DNA from: JAFKKS01 sp039808325
GTDB taxonomy: Bacteria > Pseudomonadota > Alphaproteobacteria > Rhizobiales > Xanthobacteraceae
DNA length: 43,874 nt
Direction of reading: 5' to 3'
Assembly (NCBI GenBank): GCA_039808325.1
Contig: JBDHSU010000015.1
Location: 1-43,874, forward strand
The notes under the pieces were generated by a model. It searched no databases and was not told the DNA's origin. It saw only the letters and a program-made list of their open reading frames with translations. Made by a program: the position numbers and the translations under genes. The first letter of the stretch is position 1, and every line of letters begins with the position of its first letter. Shown piece after piece: positions 16,449-25,403 of the stretch.

Positions 16449-17207
16449 CTATCCCCACGGCTCTCCCGCCAGGAGCTTGTCGGAAAGCGCCTGCGCCGCC
16501 GCCGTGAGGAGCTTCTCGCCCTTTTCCTTGTTGGCGCGCCGCGCATCGCCCAGCACGCCCGACGCCGTGATCTCCTTGAACGAACGCGCACGATACATCG
16601 GGCGGTTGAGCGTCGTCCCCGGCGCCGCCGGCGGCGGACCATACGCGTCGGCGATACGCGCCGCGTCGACAAGATCAGGCGCGGCGACCATCATCATCGA
16701 CGTCTCCGCCTCGCAGGCGTGCAGCACGTTCGGCTGATCTTCGAGCAGCGGCTTGAACAGCGGCTCCGCCAGCAGCCAATAGGTCGTCGTCGCGATCGGC
16801 ACGCCAAGGTCGCGCGCCAGCTCCCCGACGATCACTTTCAGCGCGTCGATATTGCCGCCGTGGCCGTTGACGATGACGATGCGTTTGAAGCCGTGACGCA
16901 CGAGCGACATACAGAGGTCGCGCAGCACCGCAAGATAAGTGGGCAAGGTCAGCGTGAAGGTGCCGCCGAAATCCATGTGATGCTCAGCGAGCCCGCACCA
17001 CAATGTCGGCGCGACCACGACCGGCTGCTTCGCCGCGATCAGCCGCGCCGCGCGCCGCGCGATCTCGCCGCATAGGATCGTATCGACGCCGGTCGCGAGA
17101 TGCGGCCCGTGCTGTTCGGTCGACGCGACGGGAAGCAGAACAAACGCATTCGCCGCGGCCCGCTCGCGCAACGCCGCGGCGCTCAGCCGCGCCCACTCGA
17201 TGTCCAT
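16449..17207 (-). CDS. creatininase-family amidohydrolase
   Basis: A 252-residue member of the creatininase / MftE / ArfB-like metal amidohydrolase family. Metal ligands are visible: E31 and H33 in STEQHGPHL, D42 in TGVD, the NGHGGN motif at 114-119, and E166 in HACEAETS. Members cleave cyclic amides, formamides or peptides. The ATG at 17207 has a near-perfect AGGAGG and is preferred over the in-frame TTG at 17225. It is the last gene of the aminotransferase-HyuA-HyuB operon, 14 bases after HyuB. Substrate unknown; creatinine itself is only one of several family substrates. Confidence 0.88.
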   Translation of the reverse strand: MDIEWARLSAAALRERAAANAFVLLPVASTEQHGPHLATGVDTILCGEIARRAARLIAAKQPVVVAPTLWCGLAEHHMDFGGTFTLTLPTYLAVLRDLCMSLVRHGFKRIVIVNGHGGNIDALKVIVGELARDLGVPIATTTYWLLAEPLFKPLLEDQPNVLHACEAETSMMMVAAPDLVDAARIADAYGPPPAAPGTTLNRPMYRARSFKEITASGVLGDARRANKEKGEKLLTAAAQALSDKLLAGEPWG

Positions 17208-17221
17208 CGCGTCCTCCTGCG

Positions 17222-18832
17222 TCAAGCCTTCGGCTTGCCCCAGCCGCCGCCGCCCGCCGTCACCATCTCGATGCGGTCGCCATGGTTGAGCTTATGCGGT
17301 CCGCTCTTCGCCGCAAGCGTCACGACCTCGCCGGAGGCGCGCCGGCAGATGAACGTCGCGCACGCACCTTGCCCGCCGCCGGCGACGCCATGCGCAGGAG
17401 AGAGCGTGCGCTCGCCGAGCAGTGACGCCTCGACGCCGTCGGCCAGAACCTCGAACGCCTTGCGCACGCCCGCACCGCCGCGATGCCGCCCCGTCCCGGC
17501 GCTCTCGCGCACGATCTCGTAGCCGAGGAAGCGCACCGGGATCGCCGCCTCGATCGCCTCGACCGGCAGGTTCATCGTGTTGCCCATATGCGTGCGCATG
17601 CCGCTCGCACCCGCCGCATGCGCCGTCGCGCCGGCGCCGCCACCAACGGTCTCATAGTGCACGAAGCGGCGGCCGCTGCGCGGATCGATGCCGCCGAGCG
17701 TATAGACGCAGGCCGAGCCGTAACTGCCCGCCGGCACCTGCTCCGGATAAGCCTTGGCAAGCGCCGCGAGCAGCACATCGACGACGCGGTTCGACGTCTC
17801 CGTATTCGCCGCGACGACGGGATAAGGCGCGACCGCGTTGACCACCGACGCGTCCGGTGCGCTGATCTTCGCCACGTCGTAGACGCCCTCGTTCGGCGGG
17901 ATGTCGCCGCCGGTGAGCGAGAGAAGCGTATAGTAGACGGCCGACGCCGTCACCGCGAGCGGCGCATTGATCGGGCCGTCGACGCACGGATCGCTGCCGG
18001 TGAAGTCGGCGGCGAACATCGCGCCTTTTTTCGTCAGCCGCACGCGCACGCGCGGCGCGACATTCGTGCCGACGCCGTCGCCGTCAAGCCTCTCCTCGTG
18101 TTCGACCGCGGCGTCGGGAAGCGCCTGCAAGCGGCGCTCGACGAGAAGCCGCGAATAGGCGCGGGTCTGTGTCATCACTTCCGCGACCACATCGGCACCG
18201 TAGCGTGTCGCCAGCTCCCGCAAGCGCAGTTCGGCGCGGTTCGCGCCCGCGATCTGCGCGCGGAAATCGCCATGACGATCCTCCGGCACGCGCACATTCG
18301 CCAGGATGAAATTGAGGAGGTCCGCGCGCGCCTGCCCGCCCTCGATGATCTTCAGCGGCGGGATGCGCAGCCCCTCTTTCACGATCTCGTCGCAGACGCT
18401 GGAGCTGCCCGCCGCGATGCCGCCGACATCCGGCCAATGCACCCGGCTGAGCGAAAACCCCAGCAAGTGCCCGCCGACGAAGATCGGCATCATCAGCGAC
18501 ACGTCCGGCAGATGCGTGCCGCCGAGGTAAGGATCGTTGAGCACGACGCCGTCGCCGGGCCGCCATGTCGCCGGCGCGAAGGTCCCGAACGCCGCCCGCA
18601 CGGTGAACGGAACGGCGCCGAGATGCACCGGAATGTCGTTGCCCTGCCCAACCACCGCGCCCTCGGCGTCGAGCATTGCGCAGGAGAGATCCGCGGAAAG
18701 GCTGAGCAGCGGCGAGAACGACGTGCGCATGATGACAGACTTCATCTCGGCGCAGATGGCGTAGAGCGCGCTGCGCACGACCTCGAAGGTCACCGGATCG
18801 CGCGTGATGATCGTATCCTCGCCGCCCGTCAT
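17222..18832 (-). CDS. hydantoinase B / 5-oxoprolinase-family subunit
   Basis: A 536-residue HyuB-type subunit. With HyuA it forms an ATP-dependent enzyme that opens cyclic amides (N-methylhydantoin, 5-oxoproline) or, in related complexes, carboxylates ketones. Family landmarks are DPVTFEVVRSALYAICAEM at the start, NDPYLGGTHLPDVSL, HWPDVGG, and GGAGVRKAFEVLADG and GGGGWG near the C-terminus. The ATGA overlap with HyuA indicates coupled translation and a fixed stoichiometry. The exact substrate is not readable from sequence. Confidence 0.9.
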   Translation of the reverse strand: MTGGEDTIITRDPVTFEVVRSALYAICAEMKSVIMRTSFSPLLSLSADLSCAMLDAEGAVVGQGNDIPVHLGAVPFTVRAAFGTFAPATWRPGDGVVLNDPYLGGTHLPDVSLMMPIFVGGHLLGFSLSRVHWPDVGGIAAGSSSVCDEIVKEGLRIPPLKIIEGGQARADLLNFILANVRVPEDRHGDFRAQIAGANRAELRLRELATRYGADVVAEVMTQTRAYSRLLVERRLQALPDAAVEHEERLDGDGVGTNVAPRVRVRLTKKGAMFAADFTGSDPCVDGPINAPLAVTASAVYYTLLSLTGGDIPPNEGVYDVAKISAPDASVVNAVAPYPVVAANTETSNRVVDVLLAALAKAYPEQVPAGSYGSACVYTLGGIDPRSGRRFVHYETVGGGAGATAHAAGASGMRTHMGNTMNLPVEAIEAAIPVRFLGYEIVRESAGTGRHRGGAGVRKAFEVLADGVEASLLGERTLSPAHGVAGGGQGACATFICRRASGEVVTLAAKSGPHKLNHGDRIEMVTAGGGGWGKPKA

Positions 18833-20907
18833 CGTTGCGATCCTTTCAGCGCGATGACGACGCTGCCGTCGGCGTCGATGACGGCGCGCTGCCCCTCATG
18901 CACCCAAACCGTCGCGCCGGCATGCGCGATGATCGCAGGCCCCGCGACCGGCTCCGTCCGCGCCGACGCGGCATCGAGAAGCGGCGCCGCGATTTCACGT
19001 CCGTCCCGCAACGAGAGCGGCGTGGTCGCCGGATGGGCGGGCGGCGCATCATGCCGCGGCGCCGTGAGCGTGCTGCGGCCACCGAGCGGCAGCCGCGCCA
19101 CCAGCCGGAGATTGACAGCCTGCACGCGCGCATTCGGCAGGTCGAAGCCGTATTCATTCGCGTAGAGGCGGCGAAAGCGCGTCTCGATCTCCGCGATGGG
19201 CGGAAATTCCGCGCCACCGGGGCCGAGCGGCACCGCAAGCTCGAACATCTGCCCGACGAAGCGGGCTTCGAGAATGCGCTCCGGCGCCGGATGCTCTTTC
19301 CCTTCCGGCTCGGCGGCGAGCAGCGCGTCGATGCGCGCCTGCAATCGCGCAAAGGATTCACGCAAGTCCACGTCCGTCAGGTCCGCCAGCGGCCGCAGCA
19401 CCGTCGCCGTGACCTCGTGGCGCACGGCGCCGAGCGTCGCGCCGAGGGCGCTGAACATGCCGGGATACGGCGGCACGATGACCTCGCGCGCGCCGATCTC
19501 CTCGCCGACCGCCGCGGCGTGCAGCGGCCCGGCGCCGCCGGACGCGAGCATCGCGAAGTCGCGCGGATCGAGCCCGCGTTGCACGGTCGCGAGGCGGACC
19601 ATCTGCGCCATGTTGGCGACCGCGATGTCGATGATCGCATAGGCCGCGCGCACGACCGGCCAGCCGAGCGGCTCCGCGATGTGCTGCGTTATCGCGGCGA
19701 CCGCCTGCGCGCGATCGATGCGCACGCCGGAGGCCGCGAACAGCGAGGGCACCAGCGTGCCGATGACGGCATGCGCGTCAGTGACAGTCGGGCGCGTGCC
19801 GCCGCGGCCGTAGCAGGCCGGGCCCGGATCCGCGCCCGCGCTCACCGGACCGACTTTCAACACGCCCGCCTCGTCGAGCCAGGCGATCGAGCCGCCGCCG
19901 GCGCCGACCTCGACCAAATCGAGCACGGCGCTGCGGATCGCGTAACCGCCGAGGTCCTTTCCTTCGACCAGACGGTCGGCATAGAACTCGGCCGCCATGA
20001 TCGGCTCGCCGCCGCGCACGACGCCGGCTTTTGCCGTGGTGCCGCCCATGTCGAAGGTGATGAGGTTCGGCAGGCCGCGCGCGCGGCCATAGGCCGCTGT
20101 CGCGATGATCGCCGCCGCAGGGCCGGACTCGATGAGGTGCACCGGGTAGCGCGCCGCGTTCTCCGGCGAGGTGAGCCCGCCGTTCGATTTCACCACCATG
20201 AAGCGCTGGATGGCGCGCGCGCCCAACGCTTCGCCGAGGCGCGCGACGTAACGCTGCACCGCCGGGCCGATGTAGGCGTTCACCACTGTCGTGCTGGTGC
20301 GCTCATATTCGCGAAATTCCGGGCAGATATCGCTCGAGCGCGTGACGAAAACATCCGGCAGCGCATCGCGCACCGCCTGCTCCACCGCCTCCTCGTGCGC
20401 GGCGGAGGCATAGGAATTGAGGAAGCTGATGGCGACGGCATCGACGCCGGCGCGCCGCAGCGCATCGACCGCCTGCGTCGGATCGCAAAGCGGCGTCACC
20501 ACCGAACCGTCCGCCGCGAGCCGCTCCGCGACGCCGAAGCGCAGCGCATCGGGCACCAGCGGCTCGCAGATGCGCACGTCGAATCCGTAAAGCGACGGAC
20601 GCGCCTGCCGGCGCAACGCGATCACATCGGTGAAGCCTTGCGTCGCCAGCAGCGCCGTGCGCGAGCCCTTACGTTCAATGAGCGTGTTGGTGCCGACCGT
20701 CGTACCGTGGCACACGGTCGCGCCGGCGACCGGGGTCTTTTTCGCGATCGCGTCGATGGCGTTGATGACCGCTTGCGCCGGATCGGACGGCGACGACGGC
20801 AGCTTGAACGCCTCGACCAGTTCGCCGCTTGCCGCGTCGAGAACGACCGCATCGGTGAAGGTGCCGCCGACGTCGATGCCGATCAGCAGCCGGCGGGCGG
20901 CGCTCAT
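18829..20907 (-). CDS. hydantoinase A / 5-oxoprolinase-family subunit
   Basis: A 692-residue HyuA-type subunit with an actin-like ATPase fold. The phosphate-binding motif GIDVGGTFTDAVV is at residues 9-21, CHGTTVGTNTLIERKG near 66-81, then ESGPAAA, FDMGGTTAKAGVV and ASGGAGPLHAAA. It activates the substrate with ATP while HyuB completes ring opening. The length is typical for a separate A subunit, as opposed to the fused eukaryotic 5-oxoprolinase. Its stop overlaps the HyuB start by four bases, and its start overlaps the aminotransferase stop by four bases. Confidence 0.92.
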   Translation of the reverse strand: MSAARRLLIGIDVGGTFTDAVVLDAASGELVEAFKLPSSPSDPAQAVINAIDAIAKKTPVAGATVCHGTTVGTNTLIERKGSRTALLATQGFTDVIALRRQARPSLYGFDVRICEPLVPDALRFGVAERLAADGSVVTPLCDPTQAVDALRRAGVDAVAISFLNSYASAAHEEAVEQAVRDALPDVFVTRSSDICPEFREYERTSTTVVNAYIGPAVQRYVARLGEALGARAIQRFMVVKSNGGLTSPENAARYPVHLIESGPAAAIIATAAYGRARGLPNLITFDMGGTTAKAGVVRGGEPIMAAEFYADRLVEGKDLGGYAIRSAVLDLVEVGAGGGSIAWLDEAGVLKVGPVSAGADPGPACYGRGGTRPTVTDAHAVIGTLVPSLFAASGVRIDRAQAVAAITQHIAEPLGWPVVRAAYAIIDIAVANMAQMVRLATVQRGLDPRDFAMLASGGAGPLHAAAVGEEIGAREVIVPPYPGMFSALGATLGAVRHEVTATVLRPLADLTDVDLRESFARLQARIDALLAAEPEGKEHPAPERILEARFVGQMFELAVPLGPGGAEFPPIAEIETRFRRLYANEYGFDLPNARVQAVNLRLVARLPLGGRSTLTAPRHDAPPAHPATTPLSLRDGREIAAPLLDAASARTEPVAGPAIIAHAGATVWVHEGQRAVIDADGSVVIALKGSQR

Positions 20908-22037
20908 CGCCCGGCAGGAGCCGCGTCGATCTGCTGCAGGGCCGAGACAAGCCGGTCCATGTTCTCGCGCAAGCTCACGTCGATGCGCAGATAGCGCTTG
21001 CCGAGGCCGCGGAACGACACCGAGCCGTCCTTGACGATGACGCCGTGCCTGAGAAGCGCCTCGAACACCTGCGTGGAGTCGAGCCCGCTGTCCTTCACGT
21101 CGAGCAGGAAGAAATTGCTGCGCGAGCCGGGCACCATGCGGAAGCGGTTGAGACCGGCGAGCTTCTGCGCCACGTAGTCACGCATCTCGACCACCATCGC
21201 GACAGTGCGCTCGACATGCGCGTCGTCGCCGAGAGCGGCGATGCCGCCGGCGACCTGCATGGCGCCGAGATTCCACGTCGGCTTGACGTTGATCAGCGGC
21301 GCGATCAGGTCCTTGTTCGCGGCGATGCCGAAGCCGATACGCAAACCCGCGAGGCCGAACGCCTTCGAGAAGGTACGCAGCACGATGAGGTTGCGATGGT
21401 CGCGCGTCAGCGCCATCGATCCCGGCGTCTGCGTGAAATGGATATAGGCCTCGTCGAGCACGACGAGCGTATCGTCGCCGGCCGCCTCGCACACCGCGCG
21501 GATATCCGCCTCCGCGAGCAATTGGCCCGACGGGCTGTGCGGATTGGTGAGGAAGGCGATTTTCGGTTTCGCCTCCTTCAGCGTCGCGATGTAGCGCTCA
21601 CGCGGCAACGCGAAGTCTTCGCCCATCGGCACATAGACCGGGCGACGTCCCTCGTTCTCCGCAAACATGTGGTAGATCGGGAAACACGGCTCGCACATCA
21701 CGATCGCATCGCCCTCGCCCGCGAAGGCGCGGATGATGAAAGCGATGACTTCCGTTTCACCCGAGCCGCAGACGACGCAATCGGCGTCGAAGCCGTATTT
21801 CTTGCCGACCGCCTCGCGCAGCGCCCGCGATGTCCAGTCCGGATAGAGGTCGATCTTGCTCGCAGCCTGCCGCACCGCCTCGAGCGCCTGCGGCGAGGGC
21901 CCGAACGGGTTCTCGGCGGAGCCGAGCTTGGCGATCTGATCCGGCGCGATGCCGTAAGTCCGCGCAACGAACTCGCGCGTAAGGCCCGGCGTATAAGGCT
22001 CGTTCTCGATAAGCGCACGATTATGGACGGCAACCAT
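20904..22037 (-). CDS. HisC-like PLP aminotransferase
   Basis: A 377-residue class I/II aminotransferase. The Schiff-base lysine is K225 in TFSKAFGLAGLRIGF, with N165 (TNPHSPSG), D195/Y198 (VLDEAY) and R233. The overall pattern (KLGSAENPFGPSP, LYPD) is that of histidinol-phosphate aminotransferases. However, no his genes are near and it heads an operon with HyuA, HyuB and a creatininase, so a catabolic or aromatic/imidazole amino-acid transamination role is at least as likely. Start ATG 22037, 38 bases downstream of the tRNA-Glu 3' end; AGGAA lies rather far upstream. Confidence 0.85.
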   Translation of the reverse strand: MVAVHNRALIENEPYTPGLTREFVARTYGIAPDQIAKLGSAENPFGPSPQALEAVRQAASKIDLYPDWTSRALREAVGKKYGFDADCVVCGSGETEVIAFIIRAFAGEGDAIVMCEPCFPIYHMFAENEGRRPVYVPMGEDFALPRERYIATLKEAKPKIAFLTNPHSPSGQLLAEADIRAVCEAAGDDTLVVLDEAYIHFTQTPGSMALTRDHRNLIVLRTFSKAFGLAGLRIGFGIAANKDLIAPLINVKPTWNLGAMQVAGGIAALGDDAHVERTVAMVVEMRDYVAQKLAGLNRFRMVPGSRSNFFLLDVKDSGLDSTQVFEALLRHGVIVKDGSVSFRGLGKRYLRIDVSLRENMDRLVSALQQIDAAPAGR

Positions 22038-22075
22038 TCTTAATTATTCCTGAGGAAAAGCCGTGGCGCTGGGAT

Positions 22076-22150
22076 TGGCGCTCCCTAGGGGAATCGAACC
22101 CCTGTTTCAGCCTTGAGAGGGCCGCGTCCTAACCGCTAGACGAAGGGAGC
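22076..22150 (-). tRNA. tRNA-Glu (anticodon CTC)
   Basis: Minus-strand cloverleaf: acceptor arms GCTCCCT and AGGGAGC, D-arm with AGCGGTTAGGA, anticodon arm CGGCC-CTCTCAA-GGCTG with anticodon CTC (reads GAG, glutamate), and T-arm GGTTCGATTCC. Discriminator G, and the CCA end is encoded (22076-22078). Confidence 0.95.
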
Positions 22151-22163
22151 AACAAGCTCCGTC

Positions 22164-22192
22164 CCATAGCCCAGGAACGCGTCTACGCGCAA
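22164..22192 (-). promoter_or_regulatory. tRNA-Glu promoter
   Basis: On the minus strand TTGCGC (22187-22192), 17 bases, CTATGG (22164-22169). Transcription would start near 22157, about seven bases before the mature tRNA 5' end. Without a terminator after the tRNA, it may also feed the aminotransferase-HyuA-HyuB operon. Confidence 0.6.
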
Positions 22193-22212
22193 GGCCGCAG
22201 GACGCCATAGCC

Positions 22213-23817
22213 CTAGCGCCGCAGGATGCCGCCGAGCGCGCCGCGCACGATGGCGCGGCCGACCGTGCCGCCGACCGAGCCGCCGAGCGATTTTCCGATC
22301 TCCGCCGCCACCTTCCCGGCGACGCGGTTGGTCACCGAACGGGTGATCTCGCGCGAGATCACCTGCCCGGTCGACAGCTTCTCGCCCCGCTTGCGGTCGG
22401 TGCCGAAGATGCTCCCGAGCACGCTGCCGAGACTACCGAGTAAGCCGCCGCTGCCCGCTTCCGATTGTGTCGCCGCATCGTTCTCGACACGCTTCTGAAG
22501 GATCTCGAAAGCGGATTCGGAATCGATCGCCGTGTCGTATTTCCCCTTCAGCGGGCTCTTGGCGATGATCGCGGCCCGCTCCGCGTCGGTGACCGGCCCG
22601 AGGCGCGCGGACGGCGGGCGGATCATCGTGCGTTGCACGATCGAGGGCACGCCGTTGCCCTCGAGGAACGAAACCAGGGCCTCGCCCTTGCCGAGCTCGG
22701 TGATCACCTGCGCGCAATCGAGCTTCGGATTCTGTCGGAAGGTATCGGCGGCGGCGCGCACCGCCTTTTGGTCGCGCGGCGTGAACGCGCGCAGCGCGTG
22801 CTGCACGCGGTTGCCGAGCTGCGCCAGCACCGTATCCGGCACGTCGAGCGGGTTCTGCGTCACGAAATAGACGCCGACGCCCTTCGAGCGGATCAGGCGC
22901 ACGACCTGCTCGATCTTCTCGAGCAGCGCCTTCGGCGCTTCGTTGAAGAGCAGATGCGCCTCGTCGAAGAAGAAGACGAGCTTCGGCTTTTCCGGGTCGC
23001 CGACTTCCGGCAGTTGCTCGAACAGTTCCGACAGCAGCCAAAGCAGGAACGTGGCATAGAGGCGCGGATTGGAGATCAGCTTGTCGGCGGCGAGGATGTT
23101 GATGACGCCGCGGCCGTCGCGATCGGTGCGCATGAAATCGGTGATCGACAGCGCCGGCTCGCTGAAGAACGCGTCCGCGCCCTGGTTCTCGAGCACCAGC
23201 AGTTGCCGCTGGATGGCGCCGACCGTGGCCGCCGAGACGTTCCCGTACTTCGTCGTCAGCGTCGGCGCCTGCTCCGCGACGAAGGTGAGGATGGCGCGCA
23301 GGTCCTTGAGGTCGAGCAGCGCCAGTCGCTGCTCGTCGGCGATGCGGAAGGCGATGTTGAGCACACCCTCCTGCGTATCGTTGAGGTCCATCAGGCGCGT
23401 GAGCAGGAGCGGCCCCACCTCCGCGATGGTGGCGCGGACCGGATGGCCCTCCTTCCCAAACAGGTCCCAGAAAACCACGGGAAATTCGTCGGGCTGGTAT
23501 TTCAACCCCATGCCCTCGGCGCGCTTGACGAAAGCGTCCTTCGCTTCGCCGGGCATGGCGACGCCGGACAGGTCGCCCTTGATGTCGGCGGCGAAAACAG
23601 AGACGCCGGCGCGCGACAAACCCTCGGCAAGAATCTGCAGCGTCACGGTCTTGCCGGTTCCGGTCGCGCCGGCGACAAGGCCGTGGCGATTGGCGAGCTT
23701 GAGATCGAGCAACTCATACTTGTCGCTCTTGCCGACGACGACCGCGTGATCCTTCAGGGGATCGTCGGTGATGACCACCGAATCGGGTTTTGCGACCTTC
23801 TGGCTCTTCTTCGCCAT
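22213..23817 (-). CDS. HerA-like/DUF853 (YjgR-type) ATPase
   Basis: A 534-residue P-loop ATPase of the HerA/FtsK-like group (DUF853). Walker A GATGTGKT at residues 50-57, Walker B in KLVFFFDEAHLLF near 280, and an arginine-finger/sensor-like stretch YFVTQNPLDVPDTVLAQLGNRVQHALRAF. A Gly/Ser-rich segment follows (GSGGLLGSLGSVLGSIFG), then a basic C-terminal tail rich in glycine (GGSVGGTVGRAIVRGALGGILRR). Homologues are widespread in Proteobacteria and their function is not established; a DNA-associated helicase role is presumed from the fold. The start at 23817 has AGGAG seven bases upstream. Confidence 0.88.
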   Translation of the reverse strand: MAKKSQKVAKPDSVVITDDPLKDHAVVVGKSDKYELLDLKLANRHGLVAGATGTGKTVTLQILAEGLSRAGVSVFAADIKGDLSGVAMPGEAKDAFVKRAEGMGLKYQPDEFPVVFWDLFGKEGHPVRATIAEVGPLLLTRLMDLNDTQEGVLNIAFRIADEQRLALLDLKDLRAILTFVAEQAPTLTTKYGNVSAATVGAIQRQLLVLENQGADAFFSEPALSITDFMRTDRDGRGVINILAADKLISNPRLYATFLLWLLSELFEQLPEVGDPEKPKLVFFFDEAHLLFNEAPKALLEKIEQVVRLIRSKGVGVYFVTQNPLDVPDTVLAQLGNRVQHALRAFTPRDQKAVRAAADTFRQNPKLDCAQVITELGKGEALVSFLEGNGVPSIVQRTMIRPPSARLGPVTDAERAAIIAKSPLKGKYDTAIDSESAFEILQKRVENDAATQSEAGSGGLLGSLGSVLGSIFGTDRKRGEKLSTGQVISREITRSVTNRVAGKVAAEIGKSLGGSVGGTVGRAIVRGALGGILRR

Positions 23818-23915
23818 TGTCTCCTCTTTCGCGGATCGGCACCGGCGGCGTCATATCGACGATAAGGACGCCCCTACCATCATTTGCCGTTCGCGAACAG
23901 GCAACGCGACCGCGC

Positions 23916-24248
23916 TCAGGGCTCGTTGACGAACTGCAGCCGTCCGGCGGGCTTCAGGCTGTGCACGTCGAACGTGCGCAGCTCCGTCGCCCCGTTGATA
24001 TCGAGGGTGAGCACGATGCGGTCGCCCGCGACCGCGCTGGAGACGATCCGCGCGCCCTTCGGAAGCCGCGCCGTGACATCCGGCACGGCCGCTGCGACCG
24101 CACCCTCGTTGCGGTAGACGCGGTAACCGATGACGACCAGCACCGCCGCGACCGCGATGCCGGTGAACAGCACGGAGAGCAACATCAGGCGGCGCACCTT
24201 GGCGACAACCTGTGCGGCGTCCGGATCGAGGGCTGGATCGTCACTCAT
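23916..24248 (-). CDS. small single-pass membrane protein of unknown function
   Basis: A 110-residue protein starting at ATG 24248 (MSDDPALDPDA). A basic stretch (KVRRL) precedes one transmembrane helix (about residues 23-43, LLSVLFTGIAVAAVLVVIGYRVY). The C-terminal domain of some 65 residues (LPKGARIVSSAVAGDRIVLTLDINGATELRTFDV) looks like a small beta-domain on the periplasmic side. Proteins like this are common beside rluD-type genes in related bacteria, but none has a function I know of. Its start is 148 bases from the divergent pseudouridine synthase start. Confidence 0.7.
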   Translation of the reverse strand: MSDDPALDPDAAQVVAKVRRLMLLSVLFTGIAVAAVLVVIGYRVYRNEGAVAAAVPDVTARLPKGARIVSSAVAGDRIVLTLDINGATELRTFDVHSLKPAGRLQFVNEP

Positions 24249-24395
24249 GGCTGCGGTGTCCCGATGCGACGGCGCGGGGGCACGCCCGCTGTCGTCCTGA
24301 AGGGGCAAGGTCTACTCGGCCCGGTCCGCGATGCGCAAGCGCGCCCCGATGCGACGGCAGTTGACTTCACGGGCGGCCCTCGGCCCATAGGCGCG

Positions 24396-25403
24396 ATGAG
24401 CGACGCGCACGAAAGGATCGAGACGGTCATCGTTCCCCCCGACGGGGGAGGACAGAGGCTGGACAAAACGCTGGCGACCTTGCTGCCGGAGCTTTCCCGC
24501 TCGCGGCTCAAAGCGTTGATCCTCGACGGCATGGTGGCGTCGAACGGCCGCCCCTGCCGGGATCCGAGCGAAGCGGTCGCCGGCAGCACTGCTTTCGCGG
24601 TCACGATCCCGCCGGCCGCGCCCGCCGAGCCGGAAGGCGAGGATATTCCGCTGCGCATCGTCTACGAGGACGACGCGCTGATCGTGATCGACAAGCCCGC
24701 CGGCCTCGTCGTGCACCCGGCGGCCGGCAATTGGACCGGCACCCTCGTCAACGCCCTGATCGCGCATTGCGGCGCGAGCCTCTCCGGCGTCGGCGGCGTG
24801 CGGCGCCCCGGCATCGTGCATCGGCTCGACAAGGACACGACCGGGCTCATGGTCGTGGCCAAGACCGACGCGGCGCATAAGTCCCTGTCTGCCCAGTTCG
24901 CCGACCACGGCCGTACCGGCAGTCTGCAGCGCGGCTATCGCGCCTTCGTTTGGGGCGCGCTCGACCGGCCCCGGGGCACTGTCGACGCTCCGCTCGGCCG
25001 TCATCCGCAGGCGCGCGACAAGCAGGCCATCCGCCGTGACGGGCGCGAGGCGATAACCCACTGGGAGCGCCTGGAAACCTATCGCGGCAAGGGGGGCGGG
25101 ATCGTCGCCAGCCAGGTCGCCTGCACGCTTGAAACCGGGCGCACCCACCAGATCCGCGTCCACATGGCGCATGCCGGGCACCCGCTCCTGGGAGACGATC
25201 TCTACGGTCGGGGCTTTAAAACAAAAGCAGAACACCTATATGAGCGAGGTCGCCTGGCTCTTCAGATGCTGGGCCGGCAAGCGCTGCATGCCTATCTTCT
25301 CGGTTTCAACCATCCATCGACGCGACAATATGTTGAGTTCCGTTCGGAACTGCCGGCCGATCTCGCTCGTTTACGAGGCGCCTTGGCAACCGATGGCGAA
25401 TGA
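24396..25403 (+). CDS. RluA-family 23S rRNA pseudouridine synthase (RluD-like)
   Basis: A 335-residue enzyme that isomerises uridines to pseudouridine in RNA. It has an N-terminal S4-type RNA-binding segment (QRLDKTLATLLPELSRSRLKALILDG), then the RluA catalytic domain with the HRLDKDTTGL motif (catalytic aspartate D145) and RTHQIRVHMAHAGHPLLGD. The architecture fits RluD, which modifies helix 69 of 23S rRNA, though RluC/RluA targets cannot be excluded. I start at ATG 24396; the frame stays open far upstream but would overlap the divergent gene. It is separated from rpoH by 233 bases. Confidence 0.9.
   Translation: MSDAHERIETVIVPPDGGGQRLDKTLATLLPELSRSRLKALILDGMVASNGRPCRDPSEAVAGSTAFAVTIPPAAPAEPEGEDIPLRIVYEDDALIVIDKPAGLVVHPAAGNWTGTLVNALIAHCGASLSGVGGVRRPGIVHRLDKDTTGLMVVAKTDAAHKSLSAQFADHGRTGSLQRGYRAFVWGALDRPRGTVDAPLGRHPQARDKQAIRRDGREAITHWERLETYRGKGGGIVASQVACTLETGRTHQIRVHMAHAGHPLLGDDLYGRGFKTKAEHLYERGRLALQMLGRQALHAYLLGFNHPSTRQYVEFRSELPADLARLRGALATDGE

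Noticed and set aside
17207..17225. TTG at 17225 as the creatininase-family start, overlapping hyuB
   Set aside because: The ATG at 17207 has a near-perfect AGGAGG and the conserved sequence begins there.
18835..20994. 719-codon open frame on the plus strand, antisense to hyuA
   Set aside because: High-GC shadow: long stop-free antisense frames accompany almost every gene here, composition is Arg-rich with no family motif, and hyuA on the other strand is unmistakable.
14363..22150. Genomic island integrated at the tRNA-Glu gene
   Set aside because: No integrase, no second copy of the tRNA 3' end and no obvious composition change; the operon beside the tRNA is suggestive only.
22465..23865. 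466-codon frame antisense to the HerA-like ATPase gene
   Set aside because: Shadow frame; low-complexity Arg/Glu/Leu composition and no start signal.
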